Below are positions 32,311 to 43,247 of a stretch of 64,000 nt of DNA, in pieces; position 1 is the stretch's first letter; the number at the start of each line of letters is the position of its first letter. The notes below the pieces were generated by a model. The model saw nothing but the letters and a program-made list of their open reading frames with translations, made no database searches and was not told where the DNA came from. The position numbers and the translations under genes are program-made. The DNA is from Cephalotrichum gorgonifer (lineage: Eukaryota; Ascomycota; Sordariomycetes; Microascales; Microascaceae), in the NCBI GenBank assembly GCA_900312665.1, contig ONZQ02000022.1, forward strand, positions 186,001-250,000, given 5' to 3'.

Positions 32311-34009
32311 CTATTTGTCTTGCGCCGTCTCGTACTTGCTCATCCTCCTCAACGCTTTCCCCCACCTGAAGAAGGCCCATGGCACCGGCAGGAGAGCGAG
32401 GGCAATAAATCCGAGCAGGCTGGTTGCCCACGAGATGCCCAGTCTAGTATATACTTCGAAACATCTGTCAGCAACGGAACATAATATTTTATCAGTGTTA
32501 TATGGAGTTGGAAAGGCTTACATTGTATGGCAAATAGGGGGAAAGCGCCTGCCAAACCGTAGCGTGCCAGGCTGTTTGCGCTTCCAGCGCTGGCAACCGT
32601 CGACCCTATGTATACGTCGGTGATATACTGGATGGTGGCCACGAAGACGCAAAGGTTCCCCCAGGCGAATATCGCAATGGCCACGGTAGGACTCGCCCAG
32701 CTTATATCTTTCCTAGCCGTCCACGCTAACCAAAACAGACCCACCGGCAACCCGACACTGCCGATCATGGCTGGGTATAGGCGATATTCCGGAGGGACCT
32801 CCCGTGGGGGGTGTCTCCTCGCTCGGGGAAGATAGAGGACCACATTGCAGATCAAGACGGTGACTGCCCCAAGGATGCATCCGACGACGATTGAGATGAA
32901 GACCAGCCCCTGCTGCTCCATGCTGAAGTCATAAACGGACCTGAAAATGAACGGAACGGCCGCGAAGAATGTGAAGAGTGTGGCGAACTCGCACGCCACG
33001 TACAGGCAGATGAGTCCGACGATGGGTTCCGTGAACATCATGTGGAGCGGGCGTAGGAGAGCTATGGTGAGGAACATGCCGATGCGGGCTTTCAGGGGCT
33101 CCCGTTCGGCGACGGGCAGGCCGAGTTGCTTCGCCCGGCGACGTTTCAGGTTTGGGTGGTAGGTCTCGCTAGCCGCGAGAGAGGCGAGAATGGCGACAAC
33201 GGCAAAGAAGATTAGGGTCCATTGGGTCCAACGCCAGCCCTTTCTAGCGACGACGAAAGAACCTATGATAGGCCTTGGTGATAGTTAGAAATTTGCTTCG
33301 AAAGAGGGGGAAAGGGGAAGCACTCGTACCCAAATCCTGGACCTAGAAATGGCATCAAGATGAATATGGTCGAAGGGATGGCGCGTTGAGCGGGTCTATA
33401 CGTCTCATTGATAGTCCCCGGCGCAATCCCGAGGCTGGGGGAAAAACAAAATCCGGCGATGAAGCGCAACAAACAAAGGGCACCGAAGTTATGGGTGAAC
33501 CCGGCGCCCAGGGTGAAAAGTGCTCCCAATGGCGTGCTGATTAAATAAACGGGATACCTGCCCACCGTCTCCGACAGTGGACCGCCCACGACGGGGCCGA
33601 GACCCAAAGCGAAAACATACAGGGACAACGGCAGTATAGATTGTGTGGTTGTTACGCCAAACTCCTCTTGAAACTGGGAACGTGCAGAGCTCGGGAGGGA
33701 TGTCCCAACGGATCTAAACCTGTTAGCTTGTCACTCCCTCCATGATTCTGGCGCAGATAATCCTTACGCAGTGAAGGCGGCGGTAGAGAGCATGAGCAGT
33801 TGGCGGAACTTCCTCTGGTTTGGCCAGTTATATGGGTTGTGGGGGTCGCTGTCCCAGTCCCAATGGTCAGGATTCGGCACAGCTTCCGGATCCGACCCGA
33901 CAGCGGTCTTGGCGTCCGTTGTGGGTCGCGCCCCAGTTTCTTCGACTCCATTTTCGGGCTGCACCGCCCCAAGCTCGAGCCTGGGCTGATTAGTGTCTAC
34001 GGTCGTCAT
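32311..34009 (-). CDS. MFS transporter, DHA1 polyamine/drug-type
   Basis: Four exons: 34009-33768, 33719-33330, 33273-32522 and 32453-32311, with introns of 48, 56 and 68 nt; total 508 residues. All junctions are GT-AG and keep frame. The N-terminal cytoplasmic segment NPDHWDWDSDPHNPYNWP is the hallmark of TPO/FLU1-type fungal proton antiporters. GPVVGGPLSETVGRYPVY is the loop 2-3 signature and LCLLRFIAGFCFSPSLG the following helix; GPGFGPIIGSFVV is rebuilt across intron 2 and fits motif C. The final exon gives a membrane helix then RWGKALRRMSKYE, a typical C-terminus. It should export polyamines, azoles or toxic amphiphiles across the plasma membrane; the substrate is not readable. I preferred ATG 34009 (MTTVD). 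Confidence 0.9.
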
Positions 34010-34959
34010 ACTGCGAATATATATCTTCACGAACAGCAGACCTCAGAATGGATGAGAGCTTCATAAAAAAAAAATGGAAAGCATTTTCTTTTTAAAATAT
34101 TAAGTGACTGGTCCCCAATTCCGTGTTAACCGCATTTCAAATCCGCATTTCTAATCCGGCCTCTCAGCGCGTTGTTTGGGATTACTGATCAGCCGAGGCA
34201 ATGGGAAGGGGCGTGCGCGGGTGACGACAATTGGGAAGGAAGTCAATTTGCCCAAACCGTCATTAGCGTTAGCTCTTCGTCACCGCTATGTCAACTAGGC
34301 AATAATAGAGTTTTATTCCGTGCTACCGGGTTTACCACCTAAAATACGGGAATTATACTCAGTTAACCAGCTACCTGTAAGAACGGCCGGCCCTGGCAGC
34401 AACTTCCCATAAATGGGTCCGAGCGCCAACAATTGTCAGCGCCAGTCGGGCTGCGGTGAGCTCACCTATTGGGTTCAGTAGCGTCTATGGGCGGTAGGCA
34501 GGAGGGGAGTGAGCTGTGGTGGTCAACCATTTCCTAACGTCGTCTCGGAGCGGACGTGCCACAAAGCTCACGACTACCACACCGACGCCAGAGATATCGA
34601 CTGGGAGTAGGAGCCAGGGTCGTTCTGTGAAGACTACTACGGCCACTTTGAGATCAACAGGTGGTAAGCCCTCGGGAGGGATGGAGCCTCAAGTCATGGT
34701 CTACACGGCCAGTATGCTCGCCGAGGGGAGGGCAGCCCTACATCACGCCAAAACTATAAGGCCTGTAAGGGCCCTCGCTCGTCTCACGTGCCGTATTGTG
34801 GGTGCTTATACAGGCTGACGATCATTCTGACAGATCCTTGCGTATCTTACTACGATGCTAACCCGTCTCGTTTGGACCGGGTAGCCGGACAGTTACCGAG
34901 GTTGACATAATGGTGTATTCCTGTGAAAAAATAGTCGGTACATAATAATTGATAAGGTT
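34010..34959. other. Intergenic, no supported gene
   Basis: Upstream flank of the MFS gene and flank of the kinase relic. Only short frames are present. Confidence 0.5.
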
Positions 34960-35750
34960 GCCACAATTTCCGGCCAGGACGAGTCTATACCTTCGCACCC
35001 CCAGCCCGCAAAATACGTCCAATATACCTCCGAACATGCTCATCCTTACCATCTCGAGATCAACCGTCACCCCCAGTTTCAGAAGCTCCTCCATATCCTC
35101 TCCTTCCAAACCATCCTTTCCGGTATACAGTTCCCAAGTCGAAATAGCCAGCGCATACCAATCATCCGCAATCGCAGGCGGCCCCCCGCCTAGCCGAGTC
35201 AAGGCCGCAAAACCGTCCCATCCTGAAGCCGTACGAAACTGGCACACTTGACATTCCCTCGTACTAACCCGAACTGCTTATGCAACCGCGACAGCAGCCG
35301 AACCATCTCATACCTCACGGCGGCTCGCTCCCCCAACTCCACCGTTCTGAAGTTGAACGGGGTGGCAAGTTCCATGACAAGGCCGTCAGTCTATTACACG
35401 GGTCACGCGGTAGACGGGCGTGATGCAGCAGTCCCCCGCCACCTTCATGAATTGGTACTCGCGCTCGCGGGCCTACATCCTATAAACCAGATCACCACTC
35501 CCGCCGACTGCGATAACCTCGAGGCGCTCGTGACGCAGAATGTCATGGCTAGCTGTGACTGTCTCCAGAAGCTGATATGGGCAGAGAGTGGGCGGGTTGT
35601 GATTCTTAGAGATGTCATCGACTTTGGCGACGATGTCGGATGAAGGGGGGCGTAAGGGAGTTCTTCTCAATCACTTTCGAGCTGCCATCGACATGCGTGG
35701 CAAAGTCATGAATGTCGGTATCCGAATCCGTGACCCGCTACGGATGATAT
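34960..35750 (-). pseudogene. Protein-kinase-like relic
   Basis: Pieces in different minus-strand frames line up as a fungal kinase-like protein: DDISKNHNPPTLCPYQ (35640-35590), REYQFMKVAGDCCITPVYRV (about 35450-35390), GLVMELATPF with RLLSRLHKQFGLVRGNVKC (about 35375-35260), and DDWYALAISTWELYTGKDG (about 35165-35105). The catalytic-loop HGDVK-type motif reads RGNVK, so the catalytic Asp is Asn. Stops and frame changes separate the pieces. It is a decayed gene; its exact ends are unclear. Confidence 0.7.
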
Positions 35751-36845
35751 CTGGGCGCTTCGACTTCTTCCGGGCTGTCGCGGCTTCACCAGTAACGATT
35801 CTTGTCCCCACAGTTTAGCCCTGCCAAGCCTACCTTTCAACAAGCCGAACGAAGTCACCGTGGGGATGCATAATCGCCCAGTCTGTCGAGTCGTATGTTA
35901 CGAGTAACGGAGCCCCATCGTCTTCCCATGGTCGGTCCCCCAGCCCAGCTATTAAGCCGTCCCTATATTGTGCACCAGCTCCGATGGCGGCAATCCCGAA
36001 TTAGTATTAGTGCGCGGGGGGCTATGCGGACCTCTGTGATCGTGGTGGAGTGTTTCTGCTCCGAGCATCCACCTTCCTCTCTCTAACGGCTATCTTAGAA
36101 GTTTGACGAGCAAAAACTGAGTGGACCGGGAAGATTCTACTCTCCGCGCATCGTACGCATGGCACCCACCCTCTTGTCGCATCCAGCGTTGCCATTGGCG
36201 CAATTTTAGCAAGCAATCGGCGTCCTCCCTACTACAATTCGGAACACTACCTCCGTCTCGCCTCATGGTTTCTTTATATCTTGAGATGGCGGAAGGTTGT
36301 TTCAACCTGACGGCGCCCGGTCACCACTAACCCGAACCCGAGATCAAACAGCGATCTTGTCCGTCCCATCTATCCATTCACGCAGCGTGTCTATACGCGG
36401 ATTATGAAACAATATCCCCACAGCAGGGGCCAAGCTAGACCCTAGCCCCACAGAGCCCCTTCTCAAACGCGACGTCGTATTCTAGAACCCAGCGGCGCTT
36501 CCCCATGCCGTAAATGTTTATAGTAGTGGTCCCCTTAATATTGGACCAATCCCTGCATTCCGCGTAATTATCCACCAATGCCATGGGGAGGGGCTACTTG
36601 CTTGACAACGTGAGCTGGAGCCGCACCACGGATATTGGAGGATGTCGTCCGGGGGAGGCCTGGTGGCCGCCAGGTTGTCGGGAAGGACGGAGATGTGCTG
36701 TTAGTGCGGTCCCCGTGTAGTTGCCAAAACTCACCGGTGGAGCTGGCACTGGTTTTTTTGTCGGACTACTACCAAGTATATATCTTTCTGTCTTAGACCT
36801 TCCCTTCCCTGGCTAACTTACACTTCCTTTCTTCATTTGTTCAAA
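35751..36845. other. Intergenic, no supported gene
   Basis: May include the eroded 5' end of the kinase relic. The right end is the promoter of the secreted zincin gene; TATATAT-like sequence lies at 36776-36783. Confidence 0.4.
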
Positions 36846-37982
36846 ATGCACTTCACATCACAGACGGCCCTCCTTGCCCTGGCATCTGCTGCCTCGGCCT
36901 TTGACCTCTCCAAGGCAAATGACCTAGACGGCACCGTGTGGCCGGCCACTTCTCCGGCCGGCTCCCGCCTGGGAGCGCGGTGGAACCGCCCCATCAAGCG
37001 CCAGGAGGGATGGAATCCTCCTTCTAGTCTCGTCACGCCGCTACAGCAGGTGTGGGATCACTGTGTTAACACTTACACGGATGGCCTCTTCGGCTTTAAG
37101 AACTATGGCTGGGACCAGATCATGGCCACTCAGGGGTAAGCCTCTCCCTCTCCCCCCTCTCCCCCCGCTATAATGGCTATAACTGAGCTAAAACCGCCCT
37201 GGATTGGTCAAGTAAAATCAACGTCTGCGTGAGATGGGAATCCGATACCCCCGTCTCCGAGGCCCAGCGCGCCCAAATCTCCACCGTTGTCAACCAACAG
37301 TACCAGCGCTGGTTCGAATGGCTCTACGGCTTCGACAACTTCCCTTTCCAAGAAGTCTCCACCTCCGTCGTCGGCTGGGCGGTAAAGGACGCCTCCCTCC
37401 TGCAAGGCTCCACCGCTGGCATCGACGTCTACACCGACCGGGACGGCGAGGGCGCCCCACAGTGCGCGGAGTCCTGCGGGCGATTCTTCCATCAGGATGG
37501 TGACTATAGCGGGTGTCCGGGTGGTGCGGAGCGGCATTACGACAATTCGCTGTGGTTGACGGACGGGATGCAGGGTGGCGCCGGGGGTGACTGGGGCCAA
37601 CGGATCGGGGCGGAGTACTTCATACAGAGCCTAGGAGCGGAGAATATTCATATTCTCCTCCATGAGATGGGACATTCCTTTGGCTTAGATGATTGTGAGT
37701 TTCCATTATCCTTCCACCTTTACCCCTACTCTGATAGCTGAATGATATCGTCTAACATTGTATCATAGTCTACGGTAAGACTCTGCCTCCATCTTTCCCC
37801 TGTGGCCTTTTCCCTCCAGAAAATGGAAAAAGAAATACTAACGTGGCACAGACTGGACCCCCGCCGGCATCACTAACTTCATCATGCTCGCCGGTTCCTC
37901 GACAGAAGTCACCGAGTTCGACGGCTGGATGCTCCGAAACTGGTGGTACGAGCTATCCCGCCAGCGCGGCTGGCAGTCGTAG
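36846..37982 (+). CDS. Secreted zincin-type metallopeptidase-like protein
   Basis: Four exons: 36846-37135, 37213-37694, 37769-37774 (a 6-nt microexon) and 37852-37982, giving 302 residues. The start MHFTSQTALLALASAASAF is a signal peptide. Near residue 250 HEMGHSFGLDD matches the metzincin/zincin zinc site HExxHxxGxxD (three zinc ligands and the catalytic Glu), followed by FYDWTPAGITNFIM. The microexon TCTACG restores FYDW across the junction; skipping it breaks that block. Four Cys in QCAESCGRFF...GCPGG probably form disulfides. Relatives occur in moulds as secreted proteins, often annotated by sequence similarity to cellulose-binding proteins; peptidase action is inferred from the motif only. 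Confidence 0.85.
37769..37774 (+). other. 6-nt microexon of the secreted zincin gene
   Basis: TCTACG is flanked by TATCATAG (acceptor) and GTAAGA (donor). Joined, the two neighbours give the conserved DDFYDW in frame; total CDS length is then divisible by three (909 nt). Confidence 0.75.
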
Positions 37983-39343
37983 TCCCTGCTCGGGGGCTAG
38001 AATTTCGGTGGATGGTTGTAAGTAGCCGGTGTGCTTCGGCAACCCGGTTGGTGGCTGTGATTCGGTGCGATTTCTCTTCTACTCGTATATTATTGGAAGC
38101 TGGTCTTGTATATATGGATTATTACAACTTGAATGCATACTTGTATTGGGCATTGCAACTTACAGTCACCAGGGAACACGCTTAGTAAGGCTCTGGGCGG
38201 TGGACCGTACCATGGATGGTGATATTTCGGAGGAAAATAATACCTGCGTCCATCCTGTTTTCCCACCCCTCTCAGACCCTTGCGAGGAAGTGGTGCGGGC
38301 TCTCGGATACATAAAGTTCCGCCCGGCTCGAAGCTCCTCCCTGTGATAGGAGTGCCCGCCACATCCAACTAAGTTTCTGTGGGGTTGTCTGCTTCGAGGA
38401 TTGACTCTCCTAAGGTCATTATTCTGTGTCACTGCGTGCCGAACGCTGGTGCCGTGCCATCTTTGAGCTGGATAATACGACCAGGAAGGCTTACCAGACT
38501 CACTCACTTACCTCTGGAAGCTGGGAGGGCGTTTTGAACAGCGTTAGGGTTATCACTGTCTGGACCAGAAGGACAGTACGGTATTAACGGTAATCTGGTT
38601 GGGCTTGATCAGCATCGAGCCAAATCAGGATCGGTCTCTGGCTCTAATAATCTAAAAGATGACAGAAGGAACAAAAAGTGGAACATACTGATACAACACT
38701 AGATATTTAATCGCAGGAGTGGCTATCCAAAATTGACAGGTCTTGCTGCCATAAAGCAGATAATTTCTCCATGAGATGAGCGCTGGTTATAGTATGTTTG
38801 TAGGGTTTCTTATTACATTTATTATGCTGTGGTACTAGGTATATTCCATTCTGTTCTCAATTATTGCAAAGCCTCGGTATACTATCCTAGAACATTTTGA
38901 AGCAGAACTATCCGCAGACTTTTCTCTTGGGCTTGCTGCTCTTGGGAAAGAACCCGAACTTCTTTTGATAGTAACTCTCAAAAGACGGCGAGATGGGAGG
39001 GATCACATAGTTATCATAGTATGATGTTTGCTATAGAGTAATATTTACATCTCTACCAACGGAATATTATCATGAAACTTCTTGCTTGAACTCCATGTAC
39101 ACCAGTGTTTCCCTAATAGCACCATATAGCATAAGCTCTCGCCAGGGTACTGTTGACAGTATAGGCAATTCGCTGATATCTATATGACTATGGGCTACTT
39201 TCAGGTTAAAATTTTAAGTTTACCCAGCTAAGAATAGTGATTTAAGGTATTAGACATGTCAATTTATTTCAAGTCTCAAATAGAAGAGCCTAACATGACA
39301 GTCAGCTGGAAGGAAGGGAGAGAAGGGAGATTTTAGTTTAAGG
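37983..39343. other. Intergenic, AT-richer, no supported gene
   Basis: 3' flank of the zincin gene, then AT-richer sequence with no coding signal up to the gap. Confidence 0.5.
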
Positions 39344-39744
39344 NNNNNNNNNNNNNNNNNNNNNNNNNNNNNNNNNNNNNNNNNNNNNNNNNNNNNNNNN
39401 NNNNNNNNNNNNNNNNNNNNNNNNNNNNNNNNNNNNNNNNNNNNNNNNNNNNNNNNNNNNNNNNNNNNNNNNNNNNNNNNNNNNNNNNNNNNNNNNNNNN
39501 NNNNNNNNNNNNNNNNNNNNNNNNNNNNNNNNNNNNNNNNNNNNNNNNNNNNNNNNNNNNNNNNNNNNNNNNNNNNNNNNNNNNNNNNNNNNNNNNNNNN
39601 NNNNNNNNNNNNNNNNNNNNNNNNNNNNNNNNNNNNNNNNNNNNNNNNNNNNNNNNNNNNNNNNNNNNNNNNNNNNNNNNNNNNNNNNNNNNNNNNNNNN
39701 NNNNNNNNNNNNNNNNNNNNNNNNNNNNNNNNNNNNNNNNNNNN
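39344..39744. other. Assembly gap (401 N)
   Basis: A run of undetermined bases. Any gene spanning it cannot be judged. Confidence 1.
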
Positions 39745-39904
39745 GGGGGGGGTATGGCCTTAGATAGAAGACATATCGGCTTTATAAGGGACACCCTAAG
39801 CTGATATTCATCTCTTCAGAATTCTCGAGGACCTCTACTACCCAGAGAACTTTCACAGTCTGCTCACAGCAGGGTTAATAAGAAACTCGTCACCGGTTCT
39901 TACA

Positions 39905-40747
39905 ATGGCATCTTTCGACCTCGGAGATAGCACAGAGACTGGCATATTGGCAGCCCCGGCCACATCTCAAAAACCCAACATGACCCCAGATTACGAGGTC
40001 AAGCTCCTGCTTAAGCCAAATATGGTCCTCAATTCTGATTACGAGCTCACAAGCACCATGCTCTCAGATTTCGGGATGCCAACAACCACCACAGATATGA
40101 ACATCCAGTTCCTTGATACAGGCTCCAAGGAACTTTTTAACTCCGGTTGGAGCACTCGCATCCGCAAGTTCAAAGATGAGAACGACTTTGAGCTTACCTA
40201 CAAGAAGCGCTATCCGATCATAGGCGGTGACATCGATGACGCACTTACAACCGCCAATAACGAGGGCTTTGATGCTGGAGATAGGAAGTACGACGCCCAG
40301 GTCGAGTGGGGCTACCAAAGGCAAACGCTCTCGATTAGCCGGAAGAAGTCAGCATCAGCTTCCGGCGTCAGTGGCACGGATCTGCCAGGCGAAGCCGACT
40401 CCCGTGTTATGCTGATCGACGAGGCTCCAGACAAGTTCGTCAACTTTGTGTCCCCAGGTTGGGGTACAGGGGTACTTGACAAGTCACGCATTTTTGGACC
40501 CATCCTTGCCAAGCGCTCGGTTGTTACCTGGGCCGACAAGAAGCTATATATCGAAGTTTGGCCGATTAAAAATGCTGAAAAGACGGGTTTGGAATATATT
40601 GTTGAGGCATCCTTTAAGACGAAGAGTTTTGCGATGGCTTCGTCGGGGCATCAAAATCTGGTCGCCTACCTCCAGGGCAAGGGCTGGTTGCTTCCGCAAG
40701 AGTCTGATAGGACGAAGCTTATTTTGGAGCGTTACTCGGGGATATAA
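39905..40747 (+). CDS. CYTH-like (triphosphate tunnel) domain protein
   Basis: A single exon of 280 residues. YEVKLLLK near residue 30 resembles the ExExK start of CYTH domains; STRIRKFKDENDFELTYKKR near 80-100 provides the paired basic residues and Lys expected of the tunnel; YDAQVEWGYQ and KLYIEVWPI fit the later strands. Triphosphatase action is only inferred, and the acidic motif is weaker than in classic members. Located just right of the gap, with no partner gene nearby. Confidence 0.65.
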   Translation: MASFDLGDSTETGILAAPATSQKPNMTPDYEVKLLLKPNMVLNSDYELTSTMLSDFGMPTTTTDMNIQFLDTGSKELFNSGWSTRIRKFKDENDFELTYKKRYPIIGGDIDDALTTANNEGFDAGDRKYDAQVEWGYQRQTLSISRKKSASASGVSGTDLPGEADSRVMLIDEAPDKFVNFVSPGWGTGVLDKSRIFGPILAKRSVVTWADKKLYIEVWPIKNAEKTGLEYIVEASFKTKSFAMASSGHQNLVAYLQGKGWLLPQESDRTKLILERYSGI

Positions 40748-41816
40748 TTATTGTCAACTACAGTTGCCATACTCTTTCTAAATCCAGGCTAAATTTGTAC
40801 TACAATACACACCTTTTGGACCCTAGGGATACGAACTTAACCTTAGAATTGCTTCAATGGAACAATTATTTCTCCCTCACGCTTGGAGCCAAGGGCTGCG
40901 GGCTCTCCATATCTAGCAGCTAGCTTCGCCGGCAGACCTTCCCTCCGCCAACTGGCCCGGAGATAGAACCGTTACGCATCCTATGAATCCAGTATCTTCT
41001 TATTTCAATGTCATGATTTCACTATATCTCTAGATTCTTGTTATCACTGCGATGCCTTCTCCTACTATCCCGTTTTTGAATATCCACTTTGATTTCAGTA
41101 TCCTATTACTTTTCAAGTATTACGAGACGCGAGTGGGAAGATGTACCCCTCGCAGATATAACTTCTACAGTTTAGTTTTAGTACTGTATTAACTTCATAA
41201 TCGGGGGCTTGTCACGCTCCTGATTAAGCTAAAGGCCGAGGGCCATCAGTCAGGGAGGAGGAACTTGGAAATAGCGACTGCGACTGCTCTCTTATCATCA
41301 CCATCTTATCCTGACCAGCGTGTTATATTTGCATTATCATAGCCATCCTGGAATATCTATCTTATCCTAGCTATCTCATCCTCGCCATCTCTTTATAGCT
41401 ATATCTTGGTTATAAGCTTACTACCATTATCATATCATGCTATCATCCTATTATCCACTCTCCCTAGTCATATGTATGAGCGTGTAAGATTATCCTAGTA
41501 TTATATGGTAAAAGTATTATATGGTAAAAGTATTATGTAGTATAGTGCCTCTGGAAAGGTTATTAGTGTCGATTTCATCTCTCTTATACCTATACATATC
41601 TTCCTTGTTCCGGTTATTTCATGCCCTCTTAGCATTGTTCACCATGAATCAATTATCGTTTCACCACAACGCTACGAAAATTGATAAAAGTAGTATATTC
41701 TCAAATCAACCCCAAAACCAAACCATTAATAAGCCCCCAGAGCCTTGTAAGCACACCCCCCCGCCCCATGTATGAGCCCGGGCGAGGCATTTGCCTTATA
41801 GAGCCACTAGAACGAA
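40748..41816. other. AT-rich intergenic with short tandem repeat
   Basis: Strongly AT-rich. Near 41498-41540 a TATTATATGGTAAAAG unit is repeated. No gene seen; relic mobile DNA cannot be excluded. Confidence 0.5.
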
Positions 41817-42156
41817 ATGTCATCACCCCAAAAGACGAGAACTTTTTCCGCCAGTTTGACTAGAGAAGCTGAGGGTAGACATCCTTCGTGGGATGACTTG
41901 AAAAAAGAAGCACTCAAGGAAGCCCTAGAGAAACTGGCTGACGTAACTAGCCGCTCGCCGACCTGGTACAGGTTATGTGGACTACAAGGGCATCATACGA
42001 GAAGTGGCAAACCACAGGAACCTCTATGACAGTCCCGGTGAGGATGTAATCACTTGGAGGGACGATGGTTCAGATACTAATTCCCACCGTTGGAAGGGCT
42101 GGATAACTTTTGATCTCAAAGTAACCTTCGATGAGACTTACTTTGATCAACGCTAG
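41817..42156 (+). pseudogene. Possible small gene, frameshifted
   Basis: The first part (PSWDDLKKEALKEALEKLAD) and the second, in another frame (GIIREVANHRNLYDSPGEDV, WKGWITFDLKVTFDE), both look coding. A frame change near 41945-41972 separates them and no intron of reasonable size fits. The family is not recognised; decay or error is possible. Confidence 0.3.
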
Positions 42157-43247
42157 CTTTTAATAGCAGCGGAGAGGTTTTGTAGCATAGCTAGTACGTT
42201 GGGGCTGATCATCACCACTGCCTCCAGGGATAGGGTTCGGCCTGTGTCATTCATTCATTTATTCAATATTATGAGATTTTCATTCGGGTCCCAGCGAGGC
42301 GGTTCAGAACGGAGGTGTGCCAGTCTGATAGCTCGGCGACGCACGCATCTTCAGGGTTCCTGTTAATAAGGTCCCGGTGACCCCCCCTTTCCATTTCTTT
42401 GAGACCTGGACGTCATGTTTTTACACATGGTTTTCTAGACTTCTTGACTCTTTCATACCGGCCCTTCGGGTTCAATATAAGCACCTGGCCTCGATCCCCT
42501 TGCTGACCCGATTTTACGGCTCATACGTGAGTCCGGGACCTTGGCTCTGGCTCCAGGGATGTGACCTTGATATCTGAATGCCCTCACTCCCCGACCTGGG
42601 GCTTCGATGAGCTGCCATGAGCCGCCCCTTTGACCTATCGACTTGAAAGCTGGTATGTAGGAAGTAAAGGCAACAAGTTACAGGACGGTGGAGGGAAAAC
42701 GCCACAGCTGGCTGCACTGATTGGGAGAATATTGGTGTATAAGCGTGGCGTGGTGGTAATAGCGAATCCAAAGACAAATAATAGAATCTTTGGCAAGGAC
42801 CAAATATTATTGCGCATTCTCCCTTCTATGTACTAGATGGTTGCGATTTCGGGTTGAGCCCGCTTTGTAAGAGATGCGTTATCTTTAAATATCCTTCTAC
42901 GGGATCCTACATCACCCATTAGAGACTACATATCTGTTTATCTGCTTACATGGGACAGGTTCGTTTGTCTTCCTCCCCATTGGGAGCCTCTGCTTCTATT
43001 GGCTGATTCTAACTGCGACCAACGGTGGCAGTGAGTGGCTGTGCACCAGGTGGCCAAAACCTAACTTCAGTTTCCGCGCATCCCCGCTCCGGCCTCGTCC
43101 TCTTCAGCCACGATCCTGCAACAGCAACCACCCCACATTCGGTCGTCATTCATCTGGCTGTGTGACTTACCCGACCCTTTATGTAGACTGCCATGTTTTA
43201 GCGGAACTGTGGTTCTTCTTATATTCTAGACAGGCTTCGGTGCCGAG
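42157..43247. other. Intergenic, promoter side of NLR gene
   Basis: No gene seen. The right end is the NLR promoter and leader. Confidence 0.5.

Noticed and set aside
32349..32534. Read-through of the last MFS intron (frame continues for 60 codons)
   Set aside because: The spliced form to acceptor 32454 gives the family-typical last helix, while the read-through tail is not membrane-like.
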